Assembly: GCA_012295275.1 (NCBI GenBank)
Contig: CM022665.1
Coordinates: 712,873 to 776,872, forward strand
DNA from: Chrysomallon squamiferum
Taxonomy: Eukaryota; Mollusca; Gastropoda; Neomphalida; Peltospiridae
DNA length: 64,000 nucleotides
Direction: 5' to 3'
A model generated the notes under the pieces. It saw nothing but the letters and a program-made list of their open reading frames with translations, searched no databases and had not been told where the DNA came from. Every line of letters starts with the position of its first letter. The first letter of the stretch is position 1. Shown piece after piece: positions 61,059 to 64,000 of this stretch. Position numbers and translations under genes: made by a program.

Positions 61059-63235
61059 AATAGGAACAGCAATAACATCAAAACCAAAAGAATTAATTGG
61101 TTGGTTTCAAATATTTACACCTTCACTTCAGATTCTCTCTCTTGGACAAAACATTTAAGATTCCACATTGTCTGCCCTGCAGAGACATGCTTGAACATTC
61201 AGCGGAGATAAACAAGCCCACCCTTAGAACATTCTGTTGTTTACCTGTTAATGCTCGTTTATAATGTAATCGGATGTGTGCCGGTAGATGTAACTCAAAT
61301 TATTAAACTGGGCTGTGGTTAGAGTCAATGAACAAAAAGTTAGGATTAAATGGTAACTGTTTAGAAGTTAAAGATTAATTTATATATAAATAATAAAAAA
61401 ATTAATAATAATAAATAAATTTAAAAATAATAATAAAAATAGTATAACAAAAAAATAATCATCTGAAATTTTGTGGTTTTTACTTATTTTCATTTATTTA
61501 TTTATTGTACAAAACTGACAATATTTTTAACTTCTCATATTTTATAGCCACTCTCGCCATCTATCGATTATTTTTAATGATTTTTTTCAGTTCAATTCTG
61601 CTTTCCCCCCACTAATCTCAGTCGCTGTGCAGTTTATACTCAACAGTTAAACGTCAGAAAAAAGTCAAGTGCTATCTTCACATGTGTCATTTTAAGCTGT
61701 TTAAGCTTTGTGTCAAATCTTGGGTTTTCTTTCTTTCTTTCTTTTCTTTTTCATTTTACTCTTTTTTCTTTAAACTTTATTTCATTTCATTCCATTTTAT
61801 TTATTTATTTATTTTATTAGCAATGAAATATATTTTGTTTTCTTATTTTTTTATTTTAAGTAGGTACCATTATATATAATTGAATAATTGTCCTACTTAA
61901 AAAAGTAATAATAACAATTAATACATTTTAAAATTAATAATGATAAAAAATAAATTAATTAATGAACAAATAAACCCTAAAACAAAAACAAATTATTGCT
62001 GTCTCAGATATGATGTATATTTTACTGGATTATTTACGTAACTTTTTGAGCTATTTCCAATTCCAGCCAGATTTTCACCATACATCACTTTATACGTATT
62101 TGACAAAGTTCAGAAACAAGATCTTTTTCTGTTAATCTGTAAGAGTACCTTGAGTAGCGACTTTCTTCTTTCATATCATTATTATTACAGAAACGTAAAA
62201 CTGACCCCTATAATAAGGTAAAAATAAAAATATAAAACTGTATTGAGGATCCACTGAATGTTCATTTATATATATATATAGTTAAAAAAAAAGAATAATA
62301 ATAATAAAAAAGTTAAGTTAATAAGTAAAGTAAATAAGTAAGTAAGTAAATAAATATTATAGTGTATGTTCCCTAGATCGAGGGCTCAGTAAAGCTTTGA
62401 AAAACATTTGAAATGGCAGAGACTTATAGATTTGGCTGTGCATTAATATATAAAATTTCCAGTTGACACGTTACGCTGATTTTATGCTTGAATGATAAGC
62501 CTTGGTTATCGAGAGTTTTTAACAGCCAATTATTTCGGGTGATTATTTTTGGCACGTCGATCAAGTTCACAAACATGTAGCGGGGAATATTTGGTAAAAA
62601 AAAAAAAAAAAAAAAAAAAATGATTTAATCTTGTCTACAGAAAAAATAAATAAACAAAGAAATAATTAAAGAACAGACATAATAATAATAATAATAATAA
62701 TAGTATTTTTTATTATTTAGTTGTATTTGTAATTATTTGTTAGAAATAATAAACTTTAAGTTTAAATGGTCGCCCAACATTCTTTAAGCATTTTTTGTTT
62801 ATTTATTATTTGCAACTCAAAAATATGAACAACACATACCATTTATTCTACTACTTCTGCTAATACTACTATCTCTACTACTACTACTACTAACTACTGT
62901 TATTATTGTTGTTGTTGTTGCTGTTGTTGTTGTTGTTGTTACTGTTGTTAGTGTGTCCATGTAATCGAAGTATAAAAATTACTTTGTGGGAAGGAATCGA
63001 CATGCAACCCATACAGATTACATAATACAGAAAAACTGCTGTGAGATCCACGAAAAATCCATAATGTTCTGAGTTTACATCTATCTTTGTTTAGCGTCGT
63101 CTCAAATGCACTCAGGTTAGTTCAGTACAAACCATTTATCTCACCACATACTTTCCAAGATTTATTGATTGCCGTTTAAAACATTTGAGAATATTTTTAT
63201 TGCCTACGAACCTCTCTCTCTCTAGATATGTATAG

Positions 63236-63280
63236 AAAGTAGCATTATTTATATATATATATATATATTGCTACTTTCGT
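63236..63280. repeat. Inverted repeat around a (TA)n core
   Basis: GAAAGTAGCA and TGCTACTTTC flank ATTATTTATATA...; ten-base arms with a TA-rich loop, so the site can extrude a cruciform. Probably structural rather than functional. Confidence 0.6.
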
Positions 63281-63326
63281 ATCGTTGTCTCGTCAGGCAA
63301 ATACACATGCCTAGAAAGAGACAGAG

Positions 63327-63439
<113 letters not shown>

Positions 63440-64000
63440 AACACAAACATCTTATTATATAAATAATATAATTTATTTTTTAAATTTTAAGATAAAATAT
63501 TTCTTAGCCATTATTCCCTTTGACCTGATATGCTGCTGTTCGATAACAACACTGAAATATGTTATATCTTTACAACATCGACATATGCTAGGCCGCGATA
63601 TAAACATTACCCGGCTGACCAGTTCACCAAAAAACTTTCCGTCGCTAAAACCACCACTTGGAATGTTTCTTTGTTAACTTGTATTTAATAAACCTGCCGT
63701 AACAAAACAATTCTTAACAGTATTTGAGTTACCACCGTGTACGGAACATTAAATCACACTCGTAAAGGTTTAGATTAAAGAAAGGTATTTTTCTTGATGA
63801 AAATATAAAACAAATTATAATCGCATCAGTTTGAGCCATGGATTCAGGAACAGGTGTGGGTTACAGTCCACACCATCATAAACAACCCAGTTTTTAACGA
63901 GTCTAGGATTATTTTTTTTTCGTTTAAAAAAAACTTATTTTATCTTTAAAATTAAATTCAATAGATTGATGGTGCCACCATTTTTCTGAAAATTTGGTTC

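Overview
The window is AT-rich, intron-rich, microsatellite-laden nuclear DNA of an animal. Gene content suggests a lophotrochozoan and most likely a mollusc: an IAP-type BIR-BIR-RING gene whose BIR sequences resemble the expanded molluscan family, a SUEL-lectin-like membrane protein, and type IV collagen and MULE/FLYWCH relics. The species cannot be named from sequence alone. There is one 200-N gap (4992-5191). No bacterial features, CRISPR arrays, rRNA or tRNA genes were seen.

Layout. 1-4991: tandem array of a ~1.14-kb unit, 4.4 copies, each with five copies of a TAGCACTAGCAAATGCTGGG-type module, cut by the gap. 5192-10750: AT-rich DNA with the relic exons of a leucine-rich-repeat receptor on the minus strand. 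11640-14332: a decayed type IV collagen gene (plus strand), including pieces of both halves of the NC1 domain. 16313-17340: a broken MULE transposase. 17355-31350: an old, strongly diverged repeat array in which a CACGTG-containing block and a 23-bp exon-like block recur, with a decayed fragment of the IAP locus inside it. 31355-43012: a young, almost identical tandem array (one 1.79-kb and seven ~1.41-kb units). Each unit carries a 213-bp phase-1/phase-1 candidate exon and an 82-bp candidate ATG exon. 43487-49874: a candidate membrane-anchor exon, then the IAP gene, whose N-terminal half is ~108 copies of an octapeptide (LRSDETEQ type) followed by BIR1, BIR2 and a C-terminal RING.

On the minus strand, 52550-55541 holds a complete six-exon gene assembled here by splice sites and phase. 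It encodes a 393-residue secreted-then-anchored protein (signal peptide, SUEL-lectin-like domain, second Cys-containing domain, Ser/Thr-rich stalk, one membrane helix, short tail). Next, 56645-58383 is a minus-strand gene for an unrecognised ~550-residue polar protein, interrupted by one frameshift. 58384-64000 is noncoding and simple-sequence rich.

How it fits together. The most striking reading is that 17-50 kb is one evolving locus. An IAP gene has been duplicated and partly lost, and its 5' side has been amplified in two generations into arrays of exon-like cassettes. The last cassette, the membrane-anchor exon and the IAP exon all join in phase 1, so a protein with [71-residue module(s)]-[membrane helix]-[octapeptide rod]-BIR-BIR-RING is possible. 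Within the otherwise homogenised array, the last two cassettes differ from the first six by 13 substitutions in ~100 bp, 12 of them amino-acid changing. Transcription of the cassettes and the full gene model are inference and need RNA evidence.
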